This document shows positions 55,615 through 64,000 of a stretch of DNA of 64,000 bases, in pieces. Every line of letters begins with the position of its first letter. The first letter of the stretch is position 1. A model generated the notes under the pieces. It was not told the DNA's origin and ran no database searches. It worked only from the letters and a program-made list of their open reading frames with translations. The DNA is from Microbacterium pseudoresistens (lineage in GTDB: Bacteria; Actinomycetota; Actinomycetes; Actinomycetales; Microbacteriaceae): NCBI RefSeq assembly GCF_013409745.1, contig NZ_JACCBH010000001.1, positions 310,001 to 374,000 of the forward strand. The letters run 5' to 3'. A program made the translations under genes and the position numbers.

Positions 55615-56435
55615 CCGCGGCGGATCACGGCCGATACCGGGCCCACGACGCGCATGTCCACATCACACCCGGCGCCGTGGACTCCGCCGCCGACGAGAAC
55701 GCGTACCTGCGCCTGCGCGACGCGCACGGGGTCGGCATCACGGCGATCGTCACACCGTCGACGATGGGCTGGGACAACGAGACGAGCTTCGCCGTGGCCG
55801 CCGGAGACCCTGATCGGTTCCGGGTGATCGCGCGCGCCGACGTGCGCAGCCTCGGTAGTGCGCAGCGGGTGACGGATCTCCTGGCCAGAGGCGCATCCGG
55901 GATCCGCCTCACCCTCCTCGGCGAGTCCGACATCGCCTGGCTCACCGACGGGTCTCTCGACGAACCGCTCCGCGTGCTCGACGCCGCCGGCGCGGTCGCC
56001 GAGATGCACGCCGCGCCGGAGCAGCTTCCCGACGTCGCACGGTTCGCGGCTCGATGGGAGCGGATCGCCGTCGTGGTCGATCACCTCGGTCGCCCCGATC
56101 CCGTCGCCGGTCCCGCATCGGCGGGCTTCGCCCGCTTCCTCGCACTCGCCGAGCATCCCAACGTCACGGCGAAGACGCCGAACTCGGCGTTCTTCAGCAG
56201 GAGCGGTGCCCCTTTCACCGACCTCATACCGTTCTACGAGACCGCACTGGATGCGTTCGGTCCCAGACGGCTCCTCTGGGCCAGCGACTGGCCCCTGTGC
56301 GTTCAGGACGCTCCCTTCGACGCGGCATTCGAACCGCTCACGACCGTGCTCGGCGGACGATCCAGCCGAGACGCCGACCTCATCTGGCGCGAGAACTTCA
56401 CCCGTGTCTTCACCGGGACGGTGAGCCATGACTGA
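55611..56435 (+). CDS. Amidohydrolase-2 family TIM-barrel hydrolase
   Basis: 274 residues from GTG 55611. Metal-site motifs: HDAHVHI near the N-terminus, VVVDHLGRPDP in the middle and LLWASDWPLC near the end. These match the PDC hydrolase / 2-amino-3-carboxymuconate decarboxylase branch. The preferred reaction is lactone or amide ring hydrolysis, but the substrate is unknown. It overlaps the next amidohydrolase by 8 bp. Confidence 0.87.
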   Translation: MTAADHGRYRAHDAHVHITPGAVDSAADENAYLRLRDAHGVGITAIVTPSTMGWDNETSFAVAAGDPDRFRVIARADVRSLGSAQRVTDLLARGASGIRLTLLGESDIAWLTDGSLDEPLRVLDAAGAVAEMHAAPEQLPDVARFAARWERIAVVVDHLGRPDPVAGPASAGFARFLALAEHPNVTAKTPNSAFFSRSGAPFTDLIPFYETALDAFGPRRLLWASDWPLCVQDAPFDAAFEPLTTVLGGRSSRDADLIWRENFTRVFTGTVSHD

Positions 56436-57690
56436 GCGCTGGTTGCGCGCCGACGCCGTCGTGACCGGAGACGGCGATCTGCTCGCAGACGCCGCGGTCG
56501 GCGTACGCGACGGCCGCATCATCGGGGTGACCTCCGCACACGCCCTCGACGGGGAGCAGCGTCGCGTCAGCGAGGACCTCGGCGCGGTCACCCTCACGCC
56601 AGGGTTCATCGACGCACACGTGCACCTGCTGTTCTCCTGCGACACCGACCACGAGCGCACCCGGCGCCGCTTCGTCGAAGCCCCGGACGCGGCACTGGCG
56701 ACGATCGGCGCCCGCAACGCCATGGAGTGCCTGCTCGGCGGCGTCACCACCGCGCGCGATCTCGGCGACACCCGGTGGGTCGTGCGCGAGATACGCGACG
56801 CCGTCGCGCAGGGTGTGCTGCCCGGCCCGCGGATCCTCACCGCGGGGGCTCCGCTGACGACGAAGACCGGGCATCTCAACTGGTGCGGCAACATCGCCGA
56901 GACCGACGCCGAGGTCCCCGAGCGGGTGCGGGCGCTCCTCGACCACGGAGCCGACGTGATCAAGATCATGTCCAGCGGCGGGAGCATGACCAGGGAGTCG
57001 GACCCGTTCACGCCGCAGTTCACCGCTGCGGCGCTGCACGAGGCCGTCGGTCTCGCCCATGCCGCCGGACGACGGGTCGCCGCGCATTCGCAGAACGCCG
57101 AGGCGATCCGGCGCTGCATCGCCGCCGGGGTCGACACCCTCGAGCACTGCCTCTGGCGGGGATCCGACGGCCGACAGGAGCCGTCCTCCGACCTCGTTTC
57201 CACGTTGCGCGGCGGTTCGTCCACGGTCGTGATCACGCTGGCCGGAATCGCCCGTGCCATGCTCCCCGGCATCTCCGGCTTCACCGCCGACGAAGTGCGA
57301 GACGCGCACGCGGCGTCGCACACCGGCAGCCTTGCGGACGACTTCGCCTGGGCGAGAGACGTGCGCGCCTCCGGACTCCCCGTCGTCGTCGCCAGTGACG
57401 CGGGCGTGCGATTCACCCCCTTCCGCCGGTTCACCGACACCATCCGCGCCGCCGTGGTCGCGCTCGGGCTCACCCCCGCGGAGGCGATCGGAACGGTCAC
57501 CGGTCTCGCCGCCGACGCGATCGGGCTCGAGTCGGAGGTGGGCAGGCTCACCCCCGGCCTTCGCGCGGACCTGACGATCCTCGACGGCGCCGACGTCGAA
57601 CGCGGCCTCGGCGACGTCGTCGCCGTGTACCGCGACGGCGTGCCGGCGATCGACGGCGACCGCGTCATCCTCTCCGATCTTCCCCACTGA
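56428..57690 (+). CDS. Metal-dependent amidohydrolase (imidazolonepropionase/prolidase-like)
   Basis: 420 residues. Ligands in order: HVH in GFIDAHVHLL, a carboxylated-Lys candidate in DVIKIMSSGGS, His in RVAAHSQN, His in TLEHCLW and Asp in VVVASDAGV. The N-terminal beta-sandwich (VVTGDGDLLADAAVGVRDGRI) and C-terminal LRADLTILDG close the fold. It should hydrolyse a cyclic or linear amide. It lies 12 bp before the nitrilase-type gene. Confidence 0.89.
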   Translation: MTERWLRADAVVTGDGDLLADAAVGVRDGRIIGVTSAHALDGEQRRVSEDLGAVTLTPGFIDAHVHLLFSCDTDHERTRRRFVEAPDAALATIGARNAMECLLGGVTTARDLGDTRWVVREIRDAVAQGVLPGPRILTAGAPLTTKTGHLNWCGNIAETDAEVPERVRALLDHGADVIKIMSSGGSMTRESDPFTPQFTAAALHEAVGLAHAAGRRVAAHSQNAEAIRRCIAAGVDTLEHCLWRGSDGRQEPSSDLVSTLRGGSSTVVITLAGIARAMLPGISGFTADEVRDAHAASHTGSLADDFAWARDVRASGLPVVVASDAGVRFTPFRRFTDTIRAAVVALGLTPAEAIGTVTGLAADAIGLESEVGRLTPGLRADLTILDGADVERGLGDVVAVYRDGVPAIDGDRVILSDLPH

Positions 57691-57702
57691 ATCGAGAATC
57701 CG

Positions 57703-58653
57703 ATGTCCAGACACGTCACCGTGAGCTGCGTGACGGCGGCGGCCCTGCCGCTCGGTCGCGATGTCCCGCTGGAGGACGCCGTACACGCGGAAGTCGCTCA
57801 CTGGACCGAACGTATCGAGGCGGTGCTCCCCCATCGCCCCGACCTCGTCGTGCTGCCCGAAGCGGCGGACCGCCCGCTGATCACGACCTTCGGATCGGAC
57901 CGCCAGCGCGAGTACTTCCACGTACGCGGAACCCGGGTCCGCGATGTCCTCGCCGAGATCGCCCGATCCCACGGCTGCAATATCGCCTACTCGGCGCAAC
58001 AGGTCGGCGACGACTTCGCCCGCAACCGCACTGAGTACATCGACCGCACCGGGGCCGTCGTCGGCGCCTACGACAAGAACCACCTCGTCATGCGCGAGCA
58101 CGACCTGAGCGGTCTGGACTACGGCACGGATGCTCCGGTCATCGACCTCGACTTCGGGCGCGTGGGAACGGTGATCTGCTTCGACCTCAACTTCGACGAA
58201 CTGCGGCATGCGTATCGAAACCGCGGGGTGGAGCTCATCGTCTTCAGCTCGGAGTACCATGGCTCGCTCATGCAGAACTACTGGGCGTACTCGTTGCGCG
58301 CGTACCTGGCCGCGTCGATCCGCCCGCCGGCGCCGAGTGCGATCGTCTCCCCCCTGGGAGAGACGATCGCTGAGAGCACCAATTACTTCCCCGACGTCAC
58401 CCGCACCATCAATCTCGACTATGCCGTGGCGCACCTCGACGACAACTGGGACAAGCTCGCCGCCGCCAAACGGCAGTACCGCGACGACGTCACCATCCAT
58501 GACCCGGGACGACTGGGCTCGGTGCTGATCACGGCCGAGTCGCCGGATCTCTCGGCAGCGGCGATCCTCGAAGAGTTCGAGATCGAGACTCTTGACGACT
58601 ACCTCGCCCGAAGCAGGGCACACCGTGCACGAATCCTGGGGAGAGCTTCATGA
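57703..58653 (+). CDS. Carbon-nitrogen (nitrilase superfamily) hydrolase
   Basis: 316 residues. The catalytic triad is visible as E53 (VVLPEAAD), K125 (YDKNHLV) and C159 (ICFDLNFDEL). The superfamily includes amidases, N-carbamoylases and nitrilases. In this operon an amidase or carbamoylase acting after the amidohydrolases is plausible. Its stop overlaps the aldehyde dehydrogenase start by ATGA. Confidence 0.9.
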   Translation: MSRHVTVSCVTAAALPLGRDVPLEDAVHAEVAHWTERIEAVLPHRPDLVVLPEAADRPLITTFGSDRQREYFHVRGTRVRDVLAEIARSHGCNIAYSAQQVGDDFARNRTEYIDRTGAVVGAYDKNHLVMREHDLSGLDYGTDAPVIDLDFGRVGTVICFDLNFDELRHAYRNRGVELIVFSSEYHGSLMQNYWAYSLRAYLAASIRPPAPSAIVSPLGETIAESTNYFPDVTRTINLDYAVAHLDDNWDKLAAAKRQYRDDVTIHDPGRLGSVLITAESPDLSAAAILEEFEIETLDDYLARSRAHRARILGRAS

Positions 58654-60140
58654 CCAGCGCCGACGTTGAACAGATCGCCTCGAACGCCGCCGCGGCGGCA
58701 CCGACATGGTCGCGGATCCCGCTGAATGACCGGGCTCGGCTGCTCGTGAATACGGCGAATCAGCTCGAATCCGCCCGAGCCGAGCTGGTCGCACTTGCAA
58801 GCGAAGAAACCGGACTCGGCGAAGAACGACTGAACAACGAACTCACTCGCACCGTCGTGCAAGCACGACTCTTCGGCGACGTCGCTGCGCGAGGTGAGTT
58901 TCTCGACGTGCGCATCGACGAGCATGATGACCAGTTCGTGCTCGGACCCCGGCCCGATCTGCGACGATACCTCGTACCGATCGGGCCGGTGCTGAACTTC
59001 GCCGCCAGCAACTTTCCCTTCGCTTTCTCGGTCTTCGGAGGCGACAGTGTCAGCGCCCTGGCCGCAGGGTGTCCGGTGATCGTCAAGCTCCACTCGGGCC
59101 ATCCGCGGCTCGGCGCCCGCACGACTCAGCTCGTGCAAGAGGCGGTACGCGATGAGGGACACCCCGACGGTGTTTTCCAGAGCATCTCAGGACAGGCCGC
59201 AGGTGTTGAACTGCTCCAAGATCCGCGCATCCGTGCCGGGAGCTTCACCGGTTCTACACGAATCGGCACCTACCTCGCCCGCATCGCCGCCGAACGCCCG
59301 ACCCCCATCCCGTTCTACGGAGAGCTCGGCAGCGTGAACCCGGTCTTCGTGTTCCCTGGCGCTCTCGGCGACGACGAGGCCCTCGCCCAAGGACTCGCGG
59401 CGAGCGTGTCGAGCTCGGCAGGCCAGCTGTGCACCAAACCCGGCTTCGTCTTCGTCCCCGCCGGCACCGGATGGGCGTCTACGGTGGCCGAGGCCTTGAG
59501 CCCTACCCCCGCGCACCGGTTGCTCACTCCGTCGATATCCACGTCCTTCGAAGAGTCGGTTGATTCTGCCTTGCGGGCGGGAGTCACCGGTGTGCTGCGC
59601 GGCTCCGTTCGCACCGAGGATGGATTGGCCTGGGTCACGCCGTCGTTGCTGCAAACCGACACGGCACATCTCCTCGCCCATCCGGATCTGGCAGACGAGC
59701 TCTTCGGACCCGCAACGATCCTCGTCGAGTACGAGCACATCGACCAGGCGCTCACCGCGGCGACGCAGCTCTTCCCCGGTAACCTCACCTGTACGATCCA
59801 CGCCGCTGACAACGACGACCAAGTCGACGTGGAGCGGGTCCTCGCCTGGGGCATTGAACATGCTGGTCGCGTGTTGTACGGCGGTTGGCCGACGGGAGTG
59901 GGCGTGACCGGCGCGCAGCAACATGGCGGACCGTGGCCGGCGACGACTGACGCTCAGAGCACAGCCGTCGGCACCGCTTCGATTCAACGCTTCCTACGCC
60001 CTGTCGCCCTGCAGAACGTGCCTGAGCGTTTGCGTCCGACCGTCCTCGCCGACGCGAATCACTGGAAGGTGCCGCAGTCCCGCAATGCCGAAGGCCCTTC
60101 CCAAGCCTGGGGAGATAGCGTGCGAGCAGTCGAGCCCTGA
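58650..60140 (+). CDS. Aldehyde dehydrogenase, 2-oxoglutarate-semialdehyde dehydrogenase-like (NADP+)
   Basis: 496 residues. The nucleophile is C261 in SSAGQLCTKPGF and the general base is E225 in FYGELGSVNP. FAASNFPFAFSVFGGDSVSALAAGCPV and the C-terminal PTGVGVTGAQQHGGPWPATT are hallmarks of the 2-oxoglutarate semialdehyde dehydrogenase group. It would finish the pathway begun by the KdgD-like dehydratase, giving 2-oxoglutarate. It is the last gene of the rightward operon. Confidence 0.9.
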   Translation: MTSADVEQIASNAAAAAPTWSRIPLNDRARLLVNTANQLESARAELVALASEETGLGEERLNNELTRTVVQARLFGDVAARGEFLDVRIDEHDDQFVLGPRPDLRRYLVPIGPVLNFAASNFPFAFSVFGGDSVSALAAGCPVIVKLHSGHPRLGARTTQLVQEAVRDEGHPDGVFQSISGQAAGVELLQDPRIRAGSFTGSTRIGTYLARIAAERPTPIPFYGELGSVNPVFVFPGALGDDEALAQGLAASVSSSAGQLCTKPGFVFVPAGTGWASTVAEALSPTPAHRLLTPSISTSFEESVDSALRAGVTGVLRGSVRTEDGLAWVTPSLLQTDTAHLLAHPDLADELFGPATILVEYEHIDQALTAATQLFPGNLTCTIHAADNDDQVDVERVLAWGIEHAGRVLYGGWPTGVGVTGAQQHGGPWPATTDAQSTAVGTASIQRFLRPVALQNVPERLRPTVLADANHWKVPQSRNAEGPSQAWGDSVRAVEP

Positions 60141-60153
60141 CCCGTGTGGATCG

Positions 60154-60426
60154 TCACTTCCGGTCGAAGTCGAACGCCTTCAGAAGCTCGTCGACGGCTT
60201 GCTCGCGCTCGTCGCCGCCCTGCTCGAACATGTGCGTGACGTGCGTGCGCATGTGGTTCTCGAGCAGCAGCCGGTTCAGTGATTCGAGGGACTTCTGGAT
60301 CGCACGGGACTGCGTGATGATGTCCATGCAGTAGTCCTCGTTCTCGATCATCCGCGTCACGCCGCGCAGCTGCCCCTCGAGGATGCTGGCCCGGTGCAGC
60401 GCGCGCTTCTTGATGTCTTCGAGCAT
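60154..60426 (-). CDS. CsoR/RcnR-family metal- or formaldehyde-sensing repressor
   Basis: 90 residues, all helical (DUF156 fold): ILEGQLRGVTRMIENEDYCMDIITQSRAI. Sensor positions are C33, H58 and H62. CsoR copper sensors have Cys-His-Cys; here the third position is His, as in RcnR (Ni/Co). FrmR (formaldehyde) shares the Cys and first His. So it is probably not a copper sensor and need not serve the copA island. It converges on the aldehyde dehydrogenase gene with a 13-bp gap and has no obvious target beside it. Confidence 0.88.
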   Translation of the reverse strand: MLEDIKKRALHRASILEGQLRGVTRMIENEDYCMDIITQSRAIQKSLESLNRLLLENHMRTHVTHMFEQGGDEREQAVDELLKAFDFDRK

Positions 60427-60491
60427 GATCCGAGGTTACCGCCCGGATCATTGTGCGCGGTTAGCCGGTCTGTTCTCTTACGGATCCTTCG

Positions 60492-62666
60492 CTACCGCTG
60501 TCTGCTCGGCCTCCGCAGCATCTCGTCGAGGGCGTTCGCGACGACCGTGGAGATGTTGTTGCGATAGCCGTTGTGCGACAGCGACCCGAGGAAACAGATC
60601 GAGCCCACGCTGAACACCGCGCCGCCGCCCGGCTTCTCGAGCCAGGTCATGTCGGAGCGCACCTCCGGGCTCTGGGTTCCGCCCAGCCCGGCCCGCGACG
60701 CCATCACGTCTTCGCCCGCGAGGAAGTAGAAATCGCTGTGCCCCGTCGACGACGCGAGCACGACGGTCTCGGCAGGGCTTCCTCGGTCGACGTCGAACCG
60801 GTCGATCTCGTCGCCGGATGAGCCGTCCATGATGAGACCGAACGTGCCGATGACCTCTTCGTCGACGCCGTCGAAGACGAAGGCGCACTCTTCCGGCAGA
60901 TCGGGATTGCGTCGATACCCGGGGGCTCTCGAATCCCATCCTTGTGCGGTCATGCCGATGCCCGTGAGGTGGTTCGGCCACCGACCGCGTTGACGCCACA
61001 TTCCCCCGGGCTCACCGGTCGTGCTGTGATGCCCCTCCCCCGGAGCGCCCTCGGAAGGTCGCGTGCCCACGGGGCCTCGACGCACCTCGATGATGTGAGG
61101 ACGAGCAGAATCCTGACTGGTCACCCAGTAGAAGCCGTTGCCGCCCAGATACATCATCGATCCACCGCTGTGGACATGCGCATCCAGAGCGTCCAGCATC
61201 CGGGCGCTCACGTATTCGGGGTGGCTTCCCGTGAGGACCACGTCGTACTCGGCGAGCAGCGCCGCCCCGTCACGATGGAGGTCATGATCGGTGACGACAT
61301 CGAAGGAGTAGCCCTTCTCCGTCAGCCAGTCGATGAGATAGAGGTCGGCGCTGAGGTGGCGCGGAGCGTTCTGCAGCCACGCCCGGTAATCCGGCCGGAG
61401 ATTCGGGATGGGGCGCAGATGCGTCGCGTAGGCGCAGGTGCTGCCGTCGGAGTGCACGTCGTAGAGGCTGAGCCCCCATTCCGGATGCTCCGCGAGCTCC
61501 AGATCGCGATGCCCCGGACGAATAGCGTGATCGCTCATCTGGTCGCCCTCGAAGTCGAGTCTCGTCACCATCCGCTCGTTTCCGTACGCGAGGTAGGTGA
61601 ACGTGGGCAGGAGCACGACGGTCCGTGCCCGGGCTTCCCCGTCGCGCGGGCGAACGACGAACGGCACGTGGTCGATGACATCGCCGGCGCGCAGCTCGAC
61701 GGCGTACACGCCCGAGGTCAGATCCTCGGGAACCGTGAAGCGCAGGCTCGGCTCCCAGCCGGCATCGTCGAGGTCATCGTCATGGAAGTGGATCGCACCG
61801 TACTGCTCAGGCGCCTTCCTGAAGTCCACCTCTTCGTGTCGCCACGAATGTCCCGTCGAGGCGCGCGCCGGCGAGCCGACGACGATGCCGTGGCGCTCGT
61901 GTCCGCTGACGTCGACCGCTACCGCACTGCCGGGCTCCAGTTCGAATCGCCACTCGGCGACCGGGATCCGGCTCCCCTCTGCAGCGACGCGGTGGATCTC
62001 AGGCCTCTCGATCTTGCCGTTGAAGACGCGATCGGGCACCCACTGACGGCCGTCCAGACGGCAACTCGCGGCCGCGATGACCGCAGAGGACACGATCGAT
62101 CCAGCCGGAAGCGGCTGCGCCTCGATCTCCAGCGCCACCTCCTCGCCGAGGCCCCTCGACTCCGCGCACCGGAGCACGAGCGGACCCCCCGCCGGCACCT
62201 CGAGCTGCACGCGGTACCAGCTCCCCCTCCGCCACGCGATGGTGAGATCGGCGAGACGGGCTTCGTCGGCGCCTCGGAGGCCCAGTCGACCCGCCGCGTC
62301 GACAACGATGCCAAGAACGGTCGCACCGTTCGCCGCGAGCAGGGTGAGGACACCCTGCTCGCGGCCAGACGAGGGCGTCGTGGGCTGCATGAGCACCGAC
62401 AGGCTCAACCCTTCGACGGACTGCGTGCCGACGGAGGGAACGACAACGCACGACCCGAGGTGCACGTCACGCAGGCCACCACGCACGGTCTGCGCGATGA
62501 ACTCCGGCACGGGAAGGATCTTCCGCCCTGGCCCCGCCGGATTATCGTCGCCGTGCTGTAGTCGCACCAGGTCGACCTCCACGAGGTCGGCGCTCGCGCT
62601 CATCATGAGGTCGACGGCTTCGCCGGGCTCAGCCGAGAGCGTGTTGAGGTATCCGGTCAGGGTCAT
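60492..62666 (-). CDS. N,N-dimethylformamidase beta-subunit-like protein
   Basis: 724 residues from ATG 62666 (GGAAGGAAC upstream). The N-terminal ~250 residues look like a lectin or LamG-type beta-sandwich (VLTLLAANGATVLGIVVD, VAEWRFELEPGSAVAVDVSG). The C-terminal ~430 match the dimethylformamidase large-subunit domain: RTVVLLPTFTYLAYGNER, DHDLHRDGAALLAEYDVVLTGSHPEY, YLGGNGFYWVT. No small (alpha) subunit gene is adjacent. It follows a sugar-type binding protein by 26 bp. Substrate unknown; carbon-nitrogen bond cleavage is likely. Confidence 0.8.
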   Translation of the reverse strand: MTLTGYLNTLSAEPGEAVDLMMSASADLVEVDLVRLQHGDDNPAGPGRKILPVPEFIAQTVRGGLRDVHLGSCVVVPSVGTQSVEGLSLSVLMQPTTPSSGREQGVLTLLAANGATVLGIVVDAAGRLGLRGADEARLADLTIAWRRGSWYRVQLEVPAGGPLVLRCAESRGLGEEVALEIEAQPLPAGSIVSSAVIAAASCRLDGRQWVPDRVFNGKIERPEIHRVAAEGSRIPVAEWRFELEPGSAVAVDVSGHERHGIVVGSPARASTGHSWRHEEVDFRKAPEQYGAIHFHDDDLDDAGWEPSLRFTVPEDLTSGVYAVELRAGDVIDHVPFVVRPRDGEARARTVVLLPTFTYLAYGNERMVTRLDFEGDQMSDHAIRPGHRDLELAEHPEWGLSLYDVHSDGSTCAYATHLRPIPNLRPDYRAWLQNAPRHLSADLYLIDWLTEKGYSFDVVTDHDLHRDGAALLAEYDVVLTGSHPEYVSARMLDALDAHVHSGGSMMYLGGNGFYWVTSQDSARPHIIEVRRGPVGTRPSEGAPGEGHHSTTGEPGGMWRQRGRWPNHLTGIGMTAQGWDSRAPGYRRNPDLPEECAFVFDGVDEEVIGTFGLIMDGSSGDEIDRFDVDRGSPAETVVLASSTGHSDFYFLAGEDVMASRAGLGGTQSPEVRSDMTWLEKPGGGAVFSVGSICFLGSLSHNGYRNNISTVVANALDEMLRRPSRQR

Positions 62667-62692
62667 CGTGGGTTCCTTCCGCGTCTGCGGGG

Positions 62693-63715
62693 TCAGCTGC
62701 ACTCGGTCTTGTACCGGAGCGATTCGCCCTTCGGGGTGTCCACGTCTTCGCTCGTGAGGATCTCGACGGGTGCGTCCACAGTCTTAGATACTTCGTCGCC
62801 ACGCAACTGGTTCGCGATCTGCTCGATCGCGAGCTCACCCATCGCGAACGGCTGCTGAGCGACCGTGGCCTGGAGGACGCCCTCTTCCAGGAGTTCGATG
62901 TTCGCCGCTCCCGCATCCCAGCTGACCATCTTCACGGCGCCGACGACGTTCGCATTGCGCAGGGCTACTGCCGCGCCCGTGGAGTTGAGGTAGTTCGTGG
63001 TGTAGATCGCCTTCAGGTCTGGATACTTGACCAGGGTCGAGGCGGCGTTGGCCTGGATGACGTCGGCCGAGATCTCCGGGTATGAGATCGACACGACCTC
63101 GATGTCGGGATATTCCTCGAGCGCGTCCTCGAAGCCCTTGATGCGAGCCTGGGTGATCGGGTTCGTGGCCAGGGAGCCGATCGCGGCGATCTGACCCTCT
63201 CCACCGATGAGCTCGGCGAGGTAAGCGGTGATCTCCTTCGCTCCCTCATAGTGATTGGATGCGATGAACGAGTCGTACAGCTCTTCGTCGTCGAGCTGCG
63301 CATCGACATCGATGACCGTGACCCCGTCGGCGCGGGCGGACTGCACGGGAATGCCGCCGGCGACGGGATCCGCAGGTGTGTAGATCAGCGCGTCGGGGGC
63401 GTTGGTGAGCATGTTCTGCACGATCGTGGTCAGTTGCGCCTGATTCTGGTTTTGTGGGGCCTGCAGTTCGCCGACGTCCATGCCGAGCTTGGCGCCGGCC
63501 GCTTGTGCGCCGCAGGCGACCTGCACGTAGTACGGATCGCCGGACTGCGGTCCCGCGATGGCGATCGTGGCGCCGGCGACAGGATCGTCGCCGGCGCCTC
63601 CGGACTCGGGAGCGGTGCTGGAGCATGCAGCGAGCGGGCCCAGCAAGAGCACGGTCGCCGCGGCCGCGGTGAGAGTGCGACGTGAGCGGGACGTGGTGGA
63701 GGCAGTGCTGTTCAT
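62693..63715 (-). CDS. Sugar-type ABC substrate-binding lipoprotein (RbsB-like)
   Basis: 340 residues. Signal peptide with lipobox LAAC, then a type I periplasmic-binding fold: TIAIAGPQSGDPYYVQVACGAQAAG, IVQNMLTNAPDALIYTPADP, DVDAQLDDEELYDSFIASNHYEGA. Such proteins bind sugars, polyols or autoinducer-like ligands. The dimethylformamidase-like gene follows and the permease precedes it, forming one operon that extends past the right edge. Confidence 0.9.
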   Translation of the reverse strand: MNSTASTTSRSRRTLTAAAATVLLLGPLAACSSTAPESGGAGDDPVAGATIAIAGPQSGDPYYVQVACGAQAAGAKLGMDVGELQAPQNQNQAQLTTIVQNMLTNAPDALIYTPADPVAGGIPVQSARADGVTVIDVDAQLDDEELYDSFIASNHYEGAKEITAYLAELIGGEGQIAAIGSLATNPITQARIKGFEDALEEYPDIEVVSISYPEISADVIQANAASTLVKYPDLKAIYTTNYLNSTGAAVALRNANVVGAVKMVSWDAGAANIELLEEGVLQATVAQQPFAMGELAIEQIANQLRGDEVSKTVDAPVEILTSEDVDTPKGESLRYKTECS

Positions 63716-63791
63716 TTCGGACTCCTATGTCGTGTGAATGTGAAGGGGAACTGCGGGTGTAGACGGAGAGGGTGGCACGGGTGCGTGGTTG

Positions 63792-64000
63792 TCAGCCGGG
63801 CTGTGCACTGGAACGCCTCAGGCTGCGGATGCGCCGCAGCCGATCGAGATAGAGCGCGCCGACAAGCACCGCGCCGGTGACAACCTGTTGCCAGAAGCTC
63901 TGCAACCCGGCGATCACGAGACCGCTGGCGAGGACGACGGGGATCGCGTTGCCGATCGCTGTGCCGGCGATCGTACCGACGCCGCCGAACAGGCTCGCAC
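63792..64000 (-). CDS. ABC transporter permease, RbsC-like (3' part only)
   Basis: The last 68 codons are visible, ending in TGA at 63794-63792. The frame reads through SLFGGVGTIAGTAIGN, a conserved segment of RbsC-type permeases, then a final helix (WQQVVTGAVLVGALYLD) and a basic tail RLRRIRSLRR. The start lies outside the window. It pairs with the binding protein 77 bp downstream. Confidence 0.88.
   Translation of the reverse strand, partial: ASLFGGVGTIAGTAIGNAIPVVLASGLVIAGLQSFWQQVVTGAVLVGALYLDRLRRIRSLRRSSAQPG

Noticed and set aside
55398..57719. A 773-codon minus-strand frame across the iclR end and amidohydrolase genes
   Set aside because: It is antisense to three well-supported genes and has low-complexity Ser/Arg/Ala composition with no recognisable domain.
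56410..58623. A 737-codon minus-strand frame
   Set aside because: Antisense to the amidohydrolase and nitrilase-type genes; Gly/Asp/Val/Arg-rich composition typical of a shadow frame.
60154..60426. Assignment as the CsoR regulator of copA
   Set aside because: The third sensor position is His rather than Cys, and the gene is about 56 kb from copA.

Overview
The window is GC-rich DNA from an actinobacterium, most likely Microbacteriaceae and perhaps Microbacterium. This is inferred from base composition, the many ATGA/GTGA gene overlaps, an SCO6880-type conjugation module and a class Ib nrdHIEF operon. No rRNA, tRNA or CRISPR array is seen.

Positions 1-15400 hold a copper and extracytoplasmic-maturation island. 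A CopD-CtaG fusion (cut by the left edge) is coupled to the copper ATPase CopA on the plus strand. Facing it is a tightly overlapped minus-strand operon: DsbA-like, FAD oxidoreductase, CopC-like, LspA, small membrane protein, TlpA-like lipoprotein, CcdA, ResB, a vestigial zinc-ribbon fragment, CtaG, Lnt, CcsB, a second CtaG and a small membrane protein. Together they cover System II cytochrome c maturation (CcsB/ResB/CcdA/TlpA), copper handling and oxidase assembly (CopA/CopC/CtaG) and lipoprotein processing (LspA/Lnt). Positions 15400-19300 are sparse and partly decayed: a LytM-type peptidase, a truncated serine hydrolase and an AraC regulator.

Positions 19284-34500 are an integrative conjugative-type element. 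One plus-strand operon carries an unknown protein, a ParB-like protein, a single-pass membrane protein, a two-domain wall hydrolase, two small pilin-like or membrane proteins, a VirB6/TrbL-like channel protein, an SCO6880 family protein, VirB4 and VirD4 ATPases, SSB and a DUF4913-like protein. A minus-strand excisionase and tyrosine integrase follow. No relaxase is visible. Five intergenic sites in this operon share GGGG-N9-C(G/A)CACCT and each is followed by an inverted repeat just before a gene. This is the most unusual signal in the window. Upstream of the integrase are seven copies of an 8-mer that look like arm-type integrase sites. The nrd terminator marks the return to chromosomal sequence.

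Positions 34600-44400 are chromosomal: nrdHIEF with candidate NrdR boxes and DnaA-box-like sites upstream, then a lipoprotein, MFS transporter, alpha/beta hydrolase, GntR regulator with a membrane protein, and an acyl-CoA dehydrogenase.

Positions 44500-60140 are two divergent catabolic operons meeting at an IclR regulator. The leftward one has a DapA/KdgD-type dehydratase, RidA, a PLP desulfhydrase-like enzyme, a dipeptide-type ABC transporter, a class V aminotransferase and a Gfo/Idh/MocA oxidoreductase. The rightward one has two amidohydrolases, a nitrilase-type hydrolase and an aldehyde dehydrogenase of the 2-oxoglutarate-semialdehyde type. They probably import and degrade one nitrogenous compound to 2-oxoglutarate. 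The right end has a CsoR/RcnR-family regulator, a dimethylformamidase-beta-like protein and part of a sugar-type ABC transporter.
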